Shown here: in pieces, positions 1-8,279 of the stretch
Layout of the letters: every line of letters starts with the position of its first letter
Numbering within the stretch: the stretch's first letter is position 1
Assembly (NCBI RefSeq): GCF_032714475.1
Contig: NZ_JAWDKD010000013.1
Span: forward strand, 60,323 to 124,322
Origin: Methanolapillus africanus
GTDB taxonomy: Archaea > Halobacteriota > Methanosarcinia > Methanosarcinales > Methanosarcinaceae
DNA length: 64,000 bases
Direction: 5' to 3'
Position numbers and translations under genes: made by a program
The notes under the pieces: model-generated
Database searches by the model: none
Told to the model about the DNA's origin: nothing
What the model saw: only the letters and a program-made list of their open reading frames with translations

Positions 1-1
1 A

Positions 2-220
2 TATGCCGATTCGGATTTTAAAATCTTGAAGTACATGTTCGACCGGTTCGCCGTCGAAGTCTGCGTTGACCGTGAAAACCGCCTCGTCGGTTTTAAAAAA
101 ATCAATCAAATACCCGATCCGGGCGATTGGGTTGATTTGGCAAAGCAATTCGAAGAGGACATGGAACGGTTTTTTCCGGAAGAGGTCTTGCATGAGTCTT
201 CCGATGTGGAAATTATCTGA
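2..220 (+). CDS. Unknown protein, C-terminal part (start lies left of the window)
   Basis: The reading frame is open from the first base, so only the last 72 codons are seen. An in-frame TTG at 26 and ATG at 35 exist, but no ribosome site precedes them and the frame continues upstream, so the true start is probably outside. The visible part is acidic, with a Phe-rich segment and the ending ESSDVEII. No family recognised. The next gene begins two bases after the stop, which suggests one transcription unit. Confidence 0.6.
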   Translation, partial: YADSDFKILKYMFDRFAVEVCVDRENRLVGFKKINQIPDPGDWVDLAKQFEEDMERFFPEEVLHESSDVEII

Positions 221-222
221 GA

Positions 223-606
223 GTGATCACCGTGTTTTACGCTGAAAAGATAAGTCCCGAATTAAGATTCGGAGATATTGTGACGGGTTTTGTTCATGTT
301 GTCCCGAAGCTGAATACAATTCAATCCTTCGTTTATGCTGGGCATGACGCCCTTCCGACATATCAGCTCAAATACAAAGACAAAGAATTAATCACAAATT
401 GTTATATGGTTAACTTTAAGGATTCAATTCATGTTTATTCCGATGAAATCAACCGAAACAATCAAAATTTAAACAAATGTAAACATTTGGAGTTATCTGT
501 TCAAACCAGAGAAGAACTCAGAAATAAGATTTCATTTTTTTATTCAAGAATACCGGATGAAGATCAAAATATGGGAACAGGTTTTGTTCCCCCTGTTTCA
601 ATTTAA
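223..606 (+). CDS. Unknown 127-residue protein
   Basis: Starts with GTG two bases after the preceding stop (a second GTG at 232 is the alternative) and ends eleven bases before proC. It begins MITVFYAEKI, has a central FGDIVTGF segment, and is A/T-richer than proC and aroA next to it. No signal peptide, membrane segment or catalytic motif is visible. I do not recognise the family. Tight coupling to the partial gene upstream suggests a two-gene accessory unit placed in front of the housekeeping proline gene. Confidence 0.6.
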   Translation: MITVFYAEKISPELRFGDIVTGFVHVVPKLNTIQSFVYAGHDALPTYQLKYKDKELITNCYMVNFKDSIHVYSDEINRNNQNLNKCKHLELSVQTREELRNKISFFYSRIPDEDQNMGTGFVPPVSI

Positions 607-617
607 GAGGAATTTCA

Positions 618-1430
618 ATGAAACTCAACGAACAAAAAATCGGATTTTTAGGCGCCGGCAAAATGGCGTCGGCGATCATTCGCGGACTTTTGAAAAGCGG
701 CATTTCCAAGGAAAACATTTGCGCCGGTGAAAAATATGAACCGTCGGCGGAAGTCGCCCGAAAGGACTTCGGCATTTTCGTCACTGCCGACAACGCCGAA
801 ATCGTTAAGCGCTCCGACGTTTTGATTATCGCCGTCAAACCCAAAGACATTGCTGAAGCGCTCTCGACCGCCGGTCCGACCGGTCAAAAATTGTTTATTT
901 CCATTGCCGCCGGCGTGACCACCGCAAGTTTGGAAGAAATGATCGGCAAAGACGCGCGCGTCGTCCGGGTGATGCCCAACATTTGCGCCACCGTTCTTGA
1001 AAGCGCGACCGGCATCTGCCCCGGAAAAAATGCAAGCAAAGAAGATGTGGCGTTGGCCAAAGAAATCTTTTCAACCGTCGGCGTCGCGATGGAAATCTCT
1101 GAAGACCTTTTGGACGCTGTCACCGGTCTCTCCGGAAGCGGTCCGGCCTACATTTTCCCGGTCATCGAAGCCATGGCCGACGGCGCGGTTTATGCCGGTC
1201 TCGACCGGAAAACGGCGATGATTCTGGCGGCTCAAACCGTCATCGGCGCCGCCAAAATGGTGATTGAAACCGGCGACCACCCGGCCGTTCTCAAAGATAT
1301 GGTTTGCTCGCCGGCCGGAACCACCATCGTCGGTATTCAAACGCTTGAAGAATACAGCGTCCGGGCCGCATTTATGAATGCGGTGATCGACGGCGCTGAA
1401 AAATCCAAAGAAATCGGCAAAAAGAAATAA
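618..1430 (+). CDS. proC: Pyrroline-5-carboxylate reductase
   Basis: 270 residues, the usual length for ProC, which reduces 1-pyrroline-5-carboxylate to proline with NAD(P)H as the last step of proline synthesis in the cytoplasm. The N-terminus holds the Rossmann fingerprint GFLGAGKMA. The C-terminal dimer domain has the family signature LSGSGPAYIFPVIEAMADG and then SPAGTTIVGIQTLE. A GAGG ribosome site at 608-611 precedes the ATG. The next gene, aroA, follows after about 80 bases of T-rich sequence. Confidence 0.96.
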   Translation: MKLNEQKIGFLGAGKMASAIIRGLLKSGISKENICAGEKYEPSAEVARKDFGIFVTADNAEIVKRSDVLIIAVKPKDIAEALSTAGPTGQKLFISIAAGVTTASLEEMIGKDARVVRVMPNICATVLESATGICPGKNASKEDVALAKEIFSTVGVAMEISEDLLDAVTGLSGSGPAYIFPVIEAMADGAVYAGLDRKTAMILAAQTVIGAAKMVIETGDHPAVLKDMVCSPAGTTIVGIQTLEEYSVRAAFMNAVIDGAEKSKEIGKKK

Positions 1431-1510
1431 TTCAATTGTTTCTTTTTCCCCTTCTGTTTTCATTTTTTTCTTCTAAAACCTTTATAATCTTTCAGGGTTT
1501 TACGGAAAAC

Positions 1511-2809
1511 ATGATTGTTTCCGTTCAAAAATCTGTTTTATCGGGCGAAGTCAATGCGCCCGCTTCTAAAAGTTATACGCACCGGGCGGTTTTTGTGTCG
1601 GCTCTGGGAACTCGAAAAGCGCAGCTGTCCAATTGTTTGATTTCGGACGACACGCGCTCGACGATGAACGCCTGCCGGCTTTTCGGGGCGCGCTTTGACG
1701 AAACGCCGGACACGATTTGCGTTTCCGGGTTCGGAAATCATCCGAAAACGCCGGACGAGGTCGTCGATATCGGCAATTCCGGAACAACATTGCGTTTTAT
1801 GACGGCGCTGTCGGCGCTTTGCGATGGTGAAATCGAATTGACCGGCGACGCGTCGATTCAAAAACGGCCGAATGTTCCTTTGTTGTCCACGCTTCAAAAA
1901 ATGGGCGCAGCAGCTTATTCTAAAAATGACAACGGTTGCGCGCCTCTCATTGTCCGCGGCAAAATGAAACCCGGCAAATATTCGATCGACGGCGGCGTCA
2001 GTTCTCAATTTGTTTCGGCGCTTCTGCTCACATGCCCGCTTCTTGACGGTCCGACCGAACTTTTGATCGATGGAGAACTCAAATCAAAACCGTATGTCGA
2101 CATCACGGTGGATGTTGCCCAAAAGGCCGGCGTTCAAATCATTGAACAGGGCGGCGCAAATGGGAATATTTCATACCGCATCGCCGGTAATCAGCATTAT
2201 GATTTGGGCGATTATACGGTTCCCGGCGACTTTTCCTCCGTTTCTTACGTTTTGGCGGCGGCGGCGCTCATTCCGGGATCGGATGTGTCGGTCAAGAATA
2301 TTTTCCCGTCGGCGCAGGGCGACAGCGCGATTATTGATATTTTAAAAGAAATGGGCGCCGATATTGTTTGGGACAAGGAAAAAGGTGTTGTCCGCGTTGT
2401 CCATTCCGGAAAAAAATTGACCGGTATTGTCGTCGACGCCGGGAAAACCCCTGATTTGGTTCCGACGCTTGCGGTTTTGGGTGCGTTTTCCGACGGCATG
2501 ATGCTCATCCAAAACGCGGAACATGTTCGGTTTAAAGAAACGGACCGCTTGGCGGCAATGGCGGCAGAGCTATCGAAAATGGGCGCGGATATTATTGAAA
2601 CCAAGGACGGATTAATTATTTCCGGGCAAAACAGCCGAATCAAAGGGGCGGCCGTTCACGGATGGGACGATCACCGGATTGTGATGTCGCTTTTCGTCGC
2701 CGGAATGATTGCCGGCAACACGGTGATTGATACGGCGGAATCGATTCGGATTTCTTATCCGTCTTTTTTCGAGGATATGAAAAAAATAGGCGCGCGTGTT
2801 GAAATATAA
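1511..2809 (+). CDS. aroA: 3-phosphoshikimate 1-carboxyvinyltransferase (EPSP synthase)
   Basis: 432 residues from the ATG at 1511, chosen because the family begins just before the substrate motif APASKSYTHRA; an in-frame extension upstream to 1436 encodes only a T-rich hydrophobic stretch. It joins shikimate-3-phosphate and PEP in aromatic amino-acid synthesis. Visible signatures are GNSGTTLRFM, the SSQFVSALLL segment, ETDRLAAMAAEL and DDHRIVMSL near the end. The other shikimate genes of the window lie 30 kb away (33.2-36.2 kb), so the pathway is split over two loci. Confidence 0.95.
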   Translation: MIVSVQKSVLSGEVNAPASKSYTHRAVFVSALGTRKAQLSNCLISDDTRSTMNACRLFGARFDETPDTICVSGFGNHPKTPDEVVDIGNSGTTLRFMTALSALCDGEIELTGDASIQKRPNVPLLSTLQKMGAAAYSKNDNGCAPLIVRGKMKPGKYSIDGGVSSQFVSALLLTCPLLDGPTELLIDGELKSKPYVDITVDVAQKAGVQIIEQGGANGNISYRIAGNQHYDLGDYTVPGDFSSVSYVLAAAALIPGSDVSVKNIFPSAQGDSAIIDILKEMGADIVWDKEKGVVRVVHSGKKLTGIVVDAGKTPDLVPTLAVLGAFSDGMMLIQNAEHVRFKETDRLAAMAAELSKMGADIIETKDGLIISGQNSRIKGAAVHGWDDHRIVMSLFVAGMIAGNTVIDTAESIRISYPSFFEDMKKIGARVEI

Positions 2810-2909
2810 TTTTTCAACATGAATTTTGCATCGAAAATTCATATTATCTCAACAAAATACGACGAAAAACAGAATCAAAAACAAAATATGAACGAAAAAT
2901 AAATTCGAC

Positions 2910-3374
2910 TCATGAATTTTCTTTTTTGATGTCGTCCATGATACTTTTGACAATCCGTTTTAAGTCTTCTTTTGTCATTGAAAAGTTTGTCTCCCCATTG
3001 AGAACGATCTTCTTATCCGAATTGCTGTAATAATCTAAAAAACTGTCCAATGCGATTCGGACGACATAAGATTTATTTTTTTGAGTCACCAAGCACAGCT
3101 CTTCCAACTCTTTATCCAAAAATTCACTGTAGGATACCGATATTTTCTCGCGCGGGGAGTTATCGTCTTGGTAAAGTTCCGCCAATTTCGCGCAACTGAA
3201 ATTGGGATCATTTTCGTAAACGGAAAGTTTGCCGATAAACATCGACACGGAAACGTTGACGATATCTGAAATAGATGAAAACTCGCTGGTTTTGATGAGC
3301 TGGTTCATCTTGTTCAGAAATTTTTGGTTCACCGTCAAAGAAATGGAGGTTTTCCTGCGCTTTGTCGCACTCAT
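2910..3374 (-). CDS. Double ribbon-helix-helix DNA-binding protein (putative autoregulator)
   Basis: 154 residues. Two halves look like successive ribbon-helix-helix units: residues about 6-50 (basic start RRKTSISLTV, then helices) and about 75-120 (EKISVSYSEF, then KNKSYVVRIALDSFLDYY). Normal RHH/CopG proteins have one unit and dimerise, so a tandem pair could form the fold within one chain. The C-terminus is a charged helix. The gene is A/T-rich relative to neighbours and has no ribosome site close to the ATG, so the message may be leaderless. An inverted repeat 67-98 bases upstream is a plausible operator. Confidence 0.7.
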   Translation of the reverse strand: MSATKRRKTSISLTVNQKFLNKMNQLIKTSEFSSISDIVNVSVSMFIGKLSVYENDPNFSCAKLAELYQDDNSPREKISVSYSEFLDKELEELCLVTQKNKSYVVRIALDSFLDYYSNSDKKIVLNGETNFSMTKEDLKRIVKSIMDDIKKENS

Positions 3375-3440
3375 ATATTCTATTGATATTTTTTTAAAAT
3401 ATTATCGTTTTTGCTACACATCTCTCCTTTTGTTTTTGAT

Positions 3441-3472
3441 AAACATATATGTGATATTAATATGAAATGTTT
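3441..3472. promoter_or_regulatory. Candidate operator upstream of the RHH gene
   Basis: AAACAT and ATGTTT arms enclose an A/T-rich centre containing ATATTAATAT. It lies in the promoter region of the double RHH gene. RHH proteins commonly bind such short inverted repeats and repress their own gene; the link here is inferred from position. Confidence 0.35.
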
Positions 3473-3479
3473 ATATAGA

Positions 3480-4134
3480 AATGCTATGTATTCATCATTC
3501 TATATAATTTATCTAATATCGCTCGGCTTTTGATATTAAAATATTGAAGGGGTGAGCCGTTACAAGCGATGTGTGGGTTGAATGAAATCGCTTCTGTTTT
3601 CGAAACGTGTTGAAGAATAGATTTGTGCATTTCCAATCCATTCCGGTTAACATAAATGTTTTCGGTTTCTCATCAAAACAACACCCTTTCTCCTTCCCGG
3701 TTTATTTTAAAATTCAAAATTCTTTCAAAAAACCAAAACGGATGACTATGTCAGTTATAAAAATCGTTCGCCGGCGGGTTCATTTCAGAATTGCGCTGTC
3801 CGTCAAAGAAAACAAATATTCCGTCCGAATCAAATTCTTGGTCTTGGTTTAAACGACCGGGAGTGTTTTTGAATCAAACTTGAATTTGTGAACCCGATTC
3901 AACCGTAAAGAATCGTCCGATCAAAATTTATAAATTCATTCTTATACGCCGCTTCTGTCCGGTTTTATAATCCTGTAAAACCGGACAAAGCCGGATCGAC
4001 AGCAGCAAAAATATCAACAGCAGTGCTGAATTTCAGAATTTTGTTTTCAACCCGGAAGTGAACTTCCATCAGACCATTTTCGGATGAAATCAAAATAATA
4101 AAAACGAAAAAACGAAGAATCTATACTCAACCCA
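3480..4134. other. Gene-free A/T-rich stretch
   Basis: No convincing gene. An open frame at 3607-3852 encodes 81 basic residues without ribosome site or family likeness. A perfect inverted repeat lies at 3957-3986. Confidence 0.5.
3957..3986. repeat. Perfect inverted repeat, hairpin
   Basis: GTCCGGTTTT and AAAACCGGAC form a perfect 10-bp stem with a 10-base loop. It stands alone in the intergenic stretch and may be a terminator or regulator site. Confidence 0.6.
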
Positions 4135-4160
4135 AGACCGGTGAAAACACCGGTCTCTAA
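4135..4160 (+). terminator. Hairpin followed by pyrimidine-rich tract
   Basis: AGACCGGTG, loop AAAA, CACCGGTCT: a perfect 9-bp stem, then a T/C-rich run leading into the GC box at 4180. It looks like a terminator for plus-strand transcription, though no clear plus-strand gene precedes it. Confidence 0.5.
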
Positions 4161-4179
4161 CTTTTCTATTTTCTCTCGG

Positions 4180-4212
4180 CGAGTGGCTGCGCGCGCGTTA
4201 TCGCGTTCATTT
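4180..4212 (+). repeat. GC box copy 1
   Basis: GCGCGCGTTATCGCGTTCAT, at the left end of locus D; no clear plus-strand gene precedes it. Confidence 0.75.
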
Positions 4213-4352
4213 TTGTATCATTTTTTGGAACCGGGTCTGCCTTTTTATAATTTTTCTTTTGTTTCCGGCTCTGTTTTCATTCTTTCAAGCTTGTTGAAAA
4301 CAGAGGACACAAATCGGAATCAAAAATCAGAGGTGCAGTTTCAGAATTATAA

Positions 4353-4390
4353 AAAATGATGGCGATAACGCGCGCGTAATGCCGCCGGAA
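4353..4390 (-). repeat. GC box copy 2
   Basis: On the minus strand: GGCGGCATTACGCGCGCGTT then ATCGCCATCATTTTTT; behind gatB. Confidence 0.85.
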
Positions 4391-4462
4391 AGAAAAAAGC
4401 AGAAGCAAAGAGGAAAATAAAAAAAGAGCAAAAAAAATAAATGGAAAATAAAGACGGATTCT

Positions 4463-5884
4463 TTATTTTTCCAATTCTTTCAAAACCATTTCACGGGCTT
4501 GCCGTGCGTCGGCTTTTCCTTTGGCTTTTTGCATGACTTTTCCGACGATGAAGTTGAGCGCTTTTTCCGTGCCGGCTCTGTAATCGGCGACGGCGTCCGG
4601 ACTTTCTGCAATGGCTTCTTGTGCGGCTTTGACCAAGAAATCGTCGCCGACCATCGACAGGCCTTTTTCGGCAACAATTTGATCCGGTTTTTTGCCTTCG
4701 TCCAAAAGGGCGCGAATGACGGTCACACCGCTTTCGTCGCTGATCTTTTTGCAGCACACCATGTCAATCACGCAGACGACGTCGTCGGCGTCGCAAGCGG
4801 TCACCGGCATGTCGCGGTAGTTGAGTTCGCCTTTTACAACGTCGGCCACCCAGGATGCGGCGACTTTCGGGTCTACTTTTTGAGCGACGCGCTCAAAGAG
4901 GTCGGCAAATGCTTTTTCTGAAGTCAAACCTTTGGCGTGGGCGTCGGAAATACCGTATTGCGCCACAAACCGTTCGCGTTTGGCGTCCGGCAGCTCCGGC
5001 ATTTTCGCGCGGATGCCTTCCACTTTGTCGCCGACATACATCGGCACCAAGTCGAAATCCGGGAAATAGCGGTAGTCGTCGGCCGTTTCTTTGACACGGA
5101 GGCTGATCGTCACGTTGCGGGCCTCGTCGTAGTGGCGGGTTTCCTGAACCAACGTTTTGCCCTTGCGGACGGCGTCTTTTTGGCGCATAATCTCGTAGTT
5201 GATCGCCTTTTCAACGGATTTGTGCGAAGAAATGTTTTTCACTTCCACACGGGTGCCGTGGTAAACGGAAACGTTGGCGTCGGCTTTCATGGCGCCTTCA
5301 CGGGAGCCGTCAAAGACGTCCAAGTATTCCAGGATGCTTCTGAGCTTGTCGAGGAACCGGCGGGCTTCTTTGGCGGTTCTCATGTCCGGCTCGGTCACAA
5401 TCTCCACCAAGGGCATGCCTGAGCGGTTAAAGTCGATGATACTGCCGGTGGACTTTTCAATCGTTCCGAAGTGCGCCATTTTGCCGGGGTCGTCTTCCAT
5501 GTGGGCGCGGCGGATGCGGACGGTTAATTCGCCGTCTTCGCCTTCGATGACCACATGTCCGTCTTTGACGATCGGTTTGTCAAACTGGGTCACCTGGTAG
5601 CCATTTCCGAGGTCCGGGTAGAAATAATTCTTCATGTAAAAGTCCGTTTCTTCGGAAATTTCCGCATTGAGCGCGAGTCCGATTTTGATGGCGTACTCGA
5701 TGGATTTTTCGTTCAGAACCGGCGTTGTTCCGGGCAGGGCCAAACAGCCGGCGCACAGGCAGGTGTTGGCTTCTTCATCCGTATAATTGGTGGTACAGCC
5801 GCAGAACATTTTGGTGTTGGCTTTGTTGAGCTGGACGTGGACTTCAAGTCCGATCATCACTTGGTCCGGGTTTTCGTAAACCAT
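4463..5884 (-). CDS. gatB: Asp-tRNA(Asn)/Glu-tRNA(Gln) amidotransferase subunit B
   Basis: 473 residues, full length. GatB binds mischarged tRNA and carries out the ATP-dependent phosphorylation and amidation. It opens with GLEVHVQL, followed by a zinc-site cysteine set (CGC...CLCAGC), RKNYFYPDL-type segment (MKNYFYPDLGNGYQVTQ), MKADANVSV and ends with the YqeY-like tail domain. The ATG directly follows the gatA stop (TAAATG), with a GGAAGTGAT ribosome site inside gatA. It closes the gatC-gatA-gatB operon. Its own motifs look intact, unlike those of the partner GatA. Confidence 0.95.
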   Translation of the reverse strand: MVYENPDQVMIGLEVHVQLNKANTKMFCGCTTNYTDEEANTCLCAGCLALPGTTPVLNEKSIEYAIKIGLALNAEISEETDFYMKNYFYPDLGNGYQVTQFDKPIVKDGHVVIEGEDGELTVRIRRAHMEDDPGKMAHFGTIEKSTGSIIDFNRSGMPLVEIVTEPDMRTAKEARRFLDKLRSILEYLDVFDGSREGAMKADANVSVYHGTRVEVKNISSHKSVEKAINYEIMRQKDAVRKGKTLVQETRHYDEARNVTISLRVKETADDYRYFPDFDLVPMYVGDKVEGIRAKMPELPDAKRERFVAQYGISDAHAKGLTSEKAFADLFERVAQKVDPKVAASWVADVVKGELNYRDMPVTACDADDVVCVIDMVCCKKISDESGVTVIRALLDEGKKPDQIVAEKGLSMVGDDFLVKAAQEAIAESPDAVADYRAGTEKALNFIVGKVMQKAKGKADARQAREMVLKELEK

Positions 5885-7303
5885 TTAGATCACTTCCGGG
5901 TTTTTGACATAATCTGTTTGTTTTTCAAACGCTTCGGCCGCTTTGAGCACGTCGGCGTCTTTGAAGCTGCTGCCGATGAGCTGCATTCCGACCGGCATTT
6001 TGCCGGCAAATCCGCACGGGATGGAGATGGCGGGCAGACCGGCCAAATCAACGCCGGCAATCGCGGGTGAAAAGGCGCTCATTTCGCCGGCGCAACCGGC
6101 GCTGCAAGCTTCTCCCATCGGCGGCGCCGTATTCGGGGTTGTCGGGCAGACCAAAAAGTCGTATTCGTTCAACGCTTTTTCAAGTTCTGAAACGATGACG
6201 GTTCTGGTTTTGAGAGCTTTCACATAATAATCCTGATATTGACCGACGGTCAGCAAGTGAACGCCGAGCATGATTCTGCGTTGAACGACCGGGCCGAACA
6301 AGCCGCGGGTTTTGGCAATCATGTCGTGCCAGTTGTCGGCCGCGACGCGCGGTCCGAACCGGGTGCCGTCGAATTTGGCCAACATGGCGGAACTTTCGCC
6401 CGCAAAGATGACGTCGTGCGCCGCCATGGAATATTTGGTGCTCGGCAACGTGCATTTGCTGACTTTAGCGCCGAGTTTTTCAAAGACGGAAAGCGCTTCG
6501 TTGAAAGCTTTCAAAACGTCCGGATTGACATTTTCCAAATATTCTTCCGGAACGCCGATTTTGACGCCTTCCAGCGGTTTTTCTTTGGCTTCAAAGTTGA
6601 TCTTGTAGCACATTTTTTCCGGCAGGGACGTCGTGTCCCGGTTGTCGTGTCCGGAGATGGTTTCCATCACTGCGGCGACGTCGGCCACCGTTGTTGCCGC
6701 CACGCCGATTTGGTCCATGGATCCGCTGCAGTAAATCAAACCAAACCGGGAAACGGCGCCGTAACTCGGACGGAATCCGTAAACGCCGCAGTAGGACGCG
6801 GAGACGCGCAAAATGCCGCCGGCGTCGGAGGACAGCGCGACCGGCACCTCGCCCGCACTGACAGCGGCCGTACAGCCGCCGGACGGACCGGCTTTTTTGG
6901 TTTTGTCCCACGGGTTTTTCATCGGTCCGTAAGCGCTCCCCGCGCCGAGGATACCGAATTCCATCATGTTGGCTTTGCCGAGCAGGACCGCGCCGGCTTC
7001 CGTCATGCGGTCGATGGCGAATCCCTCAAACGGCGGGACGTAGCCTTTCATAATTTGAGAAGCGCACGTGGTTTCAATGCCTTTGGTTGAAAAATTATCA
7101 GAAACAATATACGGGACACAGCAAAGGGTGCTGTCTTTCCCGCAGCCGCATTGGCATTCGCCTTTGGAGGCCGCAACGGCCGCATCTGAAACTGTAATGA
7201 TTATGTTTAAGTCGTCTTTTTTGATTTGATCAAGGCTGGAAGCAATTGTTTTTTCACGACTGCTTGCGGCCGATTTTTTAAATTCCGAGATATCTTTGAC
7301 CAT
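5885..7303 (-). CDS. gatA: GatA-family amidotransferase subunit lacking the catalytic triad
   Basis: 472 residues, collinear with archaeal GatA (GYVPPF, NPWD, SRFGL, DQIG, NWHDMIAKTR, LPAISIPCG). GatA normally hydrolyses glutamine with a Lys, cis-Ser, Ser triad. Here the Lys of the VPxxxKDN motif is Ser68 (VPYIVSDN), the cis-Ser of GGSSGGS is Pro140 (AGPSGGC), and the nucleophile of DTGGSIR is Ile164 (DAGGILR). I checked these codons on the nucleotide sequence. Cys50, 52, 54, 61 and 62 form a new cluster before the lost Lys. The frame is intact and sits between gatC and gatB with good ribosome sites, so it is a retained pseudoenzyme rather than a decayed gene. It may hold the complex together or support direct use of ammonia. 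Confidence 0.9.
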   Translation of the reverse strand: MVKDISEFKKSAASSREKTIASSLDQIKKDDLNIIITVSDAAVAASKGECQCGCGKDSTLCCVPYIVSDNFSTKGIETTCASQIMKGYVPPFEGFAIDRMTEAGAVLLGKANMMEFGILGAGSAYGPMKNPWDKTKKAGPSGGCTAAVSAGEVPVALSSDAGGILRVSASYCGVYGFRPSYGAVSRFGLIYCSGSMDQIGVAATTVADVAAVMETISGHDNRDTTSLPEKMCYKINFEAKEKPLEGVKIGVPEEYLENVNPDVLKAFNEALSVFEKLGAKVSKCTLPSTKYSMAAHDVIFAGESSAMLAKFDGTRFGPRVAADNWHDMIAKTRGLFGPVVQRRIMLGVHLLTVGQYQDYYVKALKTRTVIVSELEKALNEYDFLVCPTTPNTAPPMGEACSAGCAGEMSAFSPAIAGVDLAGLPAISIPCGFAGKMPVGMQLIGSSFKDADVLKAAEAFEKQTDYVKNPEVI

Positions 7304-7343
7304 TTTATTCCTCTTTTTATTTTGAGTCTTTTATTTTTTATTT

Positions 7344-7625
7344 TTAAAGAATTTTCGGGATTTTAAAAGACGTTTCATAGGTGTCGGGTGCGTTTTTCAG
7401 CGCTTCTTCAACGCTCATGGATGGAACCACGACATCTTTTCGAACGATGGTGTTCATCTTCGAGGGGTTGACGGTCATTTTGACGCCGTCGGTCGGGGCG
7501 CCGCTGAGGATGGCATAAGAATCCATCTTTTGATTGAGTTTGTCGCAAAATTCGGGAATTTCCCCATCTTTGACGGCAATTCGAGCGCTCCATGCTAAAG
7601 TTTTCGTCTCATCTTTTTGAATCAT
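7344..7625 (-). CDS. gatC: Asp/Glu-tRNA amidotransferase subunit C
   Basis: 93 residues, typical for GatC, the small belt subunit that holds GatA and GatB together. Weak N-terminal match (LAWSARIAV) and a clear C-terminal one: RKDVVVPSMSVEEALKNAPD followed by FKIPKIL. AGGGGGAA ribosome site before the ATG. First gene of the gatC-gatA-gatB operon; about 40 bases separate it from gatA. Confidence 0.85.
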   Translation of the reverse strand: MIQKDETKTLAWSARIAVKDGEIPEFCDKLNQKMDSYAILSGAPTDGVKMTVNPSKMNTIVRKDVVVPSMSVEEALKNAPDTYETSFKIPKIL

Positions 7626-8279
7626 ACAATTCCCCCTGAACGCCGGTTAAAACAGGCGAATTCGGGTTTTGGTTGTTTTAAATAATACTAATTTTAAGTG
7701 TAACAGTTATCCAATAAAACATTATCTATCTGCATAAAAGTCTGTCATGATTATTAATCGAATCGGTTTTATGTTAAATTTTTTAAGTTTGAATAAAAGT
7801 CAATTCAAGACCCTGACAAAAAGATCAACTTTTGAATTCGGCAAAAAATAGAAAATGTCTGATTTGTAATAATTGTTCACATAAAATATAACTAAAACAC
7901 ATAATTCAAAAAAGCAAAAACAAAATAAAATGAAAATTGAAAAGCAAAAAGATCAAAACAAAAAACAAGAAATAAGTAAAACTGAAAATCAATAAATCAA
8001 TGATGATTTGTTTTTAATTTCATCGAATTCGATGGAATTAAAATTTGAATGATTAAGCATTCATTCTTTCGCTTCTGTTTTCAATGTTACGGAAATCCGT
8101 CACATTAGAATTTGTTAAATATTTTTTTGAAAAATATATTGATTTATTTCATCTTTTGTTTGAGATAAAATTAAATGAACAGAGGCTTTTACATAGTTGA
8201 GTTAATTCCTTATTCATTATTTTCATTCTTTTCATTCTTTCCGTTCTTTCTATCCCTATTAAAATCAAAACTGAGTCAA
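7626..8279. promoter_or_regulatory. Divergent A/T-rich promoter region of gatC and the Mmp14-like gene
   Basis: About 650 bases without a gene. It must hold the promoters of gatC (left) and the plus-strand gene at 8280. A near-perfect palindrome, TTTCATCGAATTCGATGGAA, lies around 8018-8037. No RNA gene recognised. Confidence 0.4.

Larger units (their letters stand above)
4180..4390. repeat. Compact degenerate copy of the composite intergenic element (locus D)
   Basis: Two GC boxes face each other (4180-4212 plus, 4353-4390 minus). Between them are an inverted repeat CTCTGTTTTCA (4269-4279) / TGAAAACAGAG (4295-4305), whose loop contains TTTCAAGC as in the other loci, and a GAGGTGCAGTTTCAGAA segment resembling the tandem units elsewhere. 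The right box follows gatB through a pyrimidine tract on the gatB strand. Compare 9811, 15281 and 60511. Confidence 0.6.

Noticed and set aside
961..975. GCGCGCG in proC as another GC box
   Set aside because: Coding sequence only; flanking box elements are missing.
3607..3852. 81-residue plus-strand frame
   Set aside because: Basic, low-similarity sequence without ribosome site; kept only as a possibility because a terminator-like hairpin and GC box lie downstream.
6239..7090. 283-residue plus-strand frame inside gatA
   Set aside because: Antisense shadow of the coding bias of gatA.
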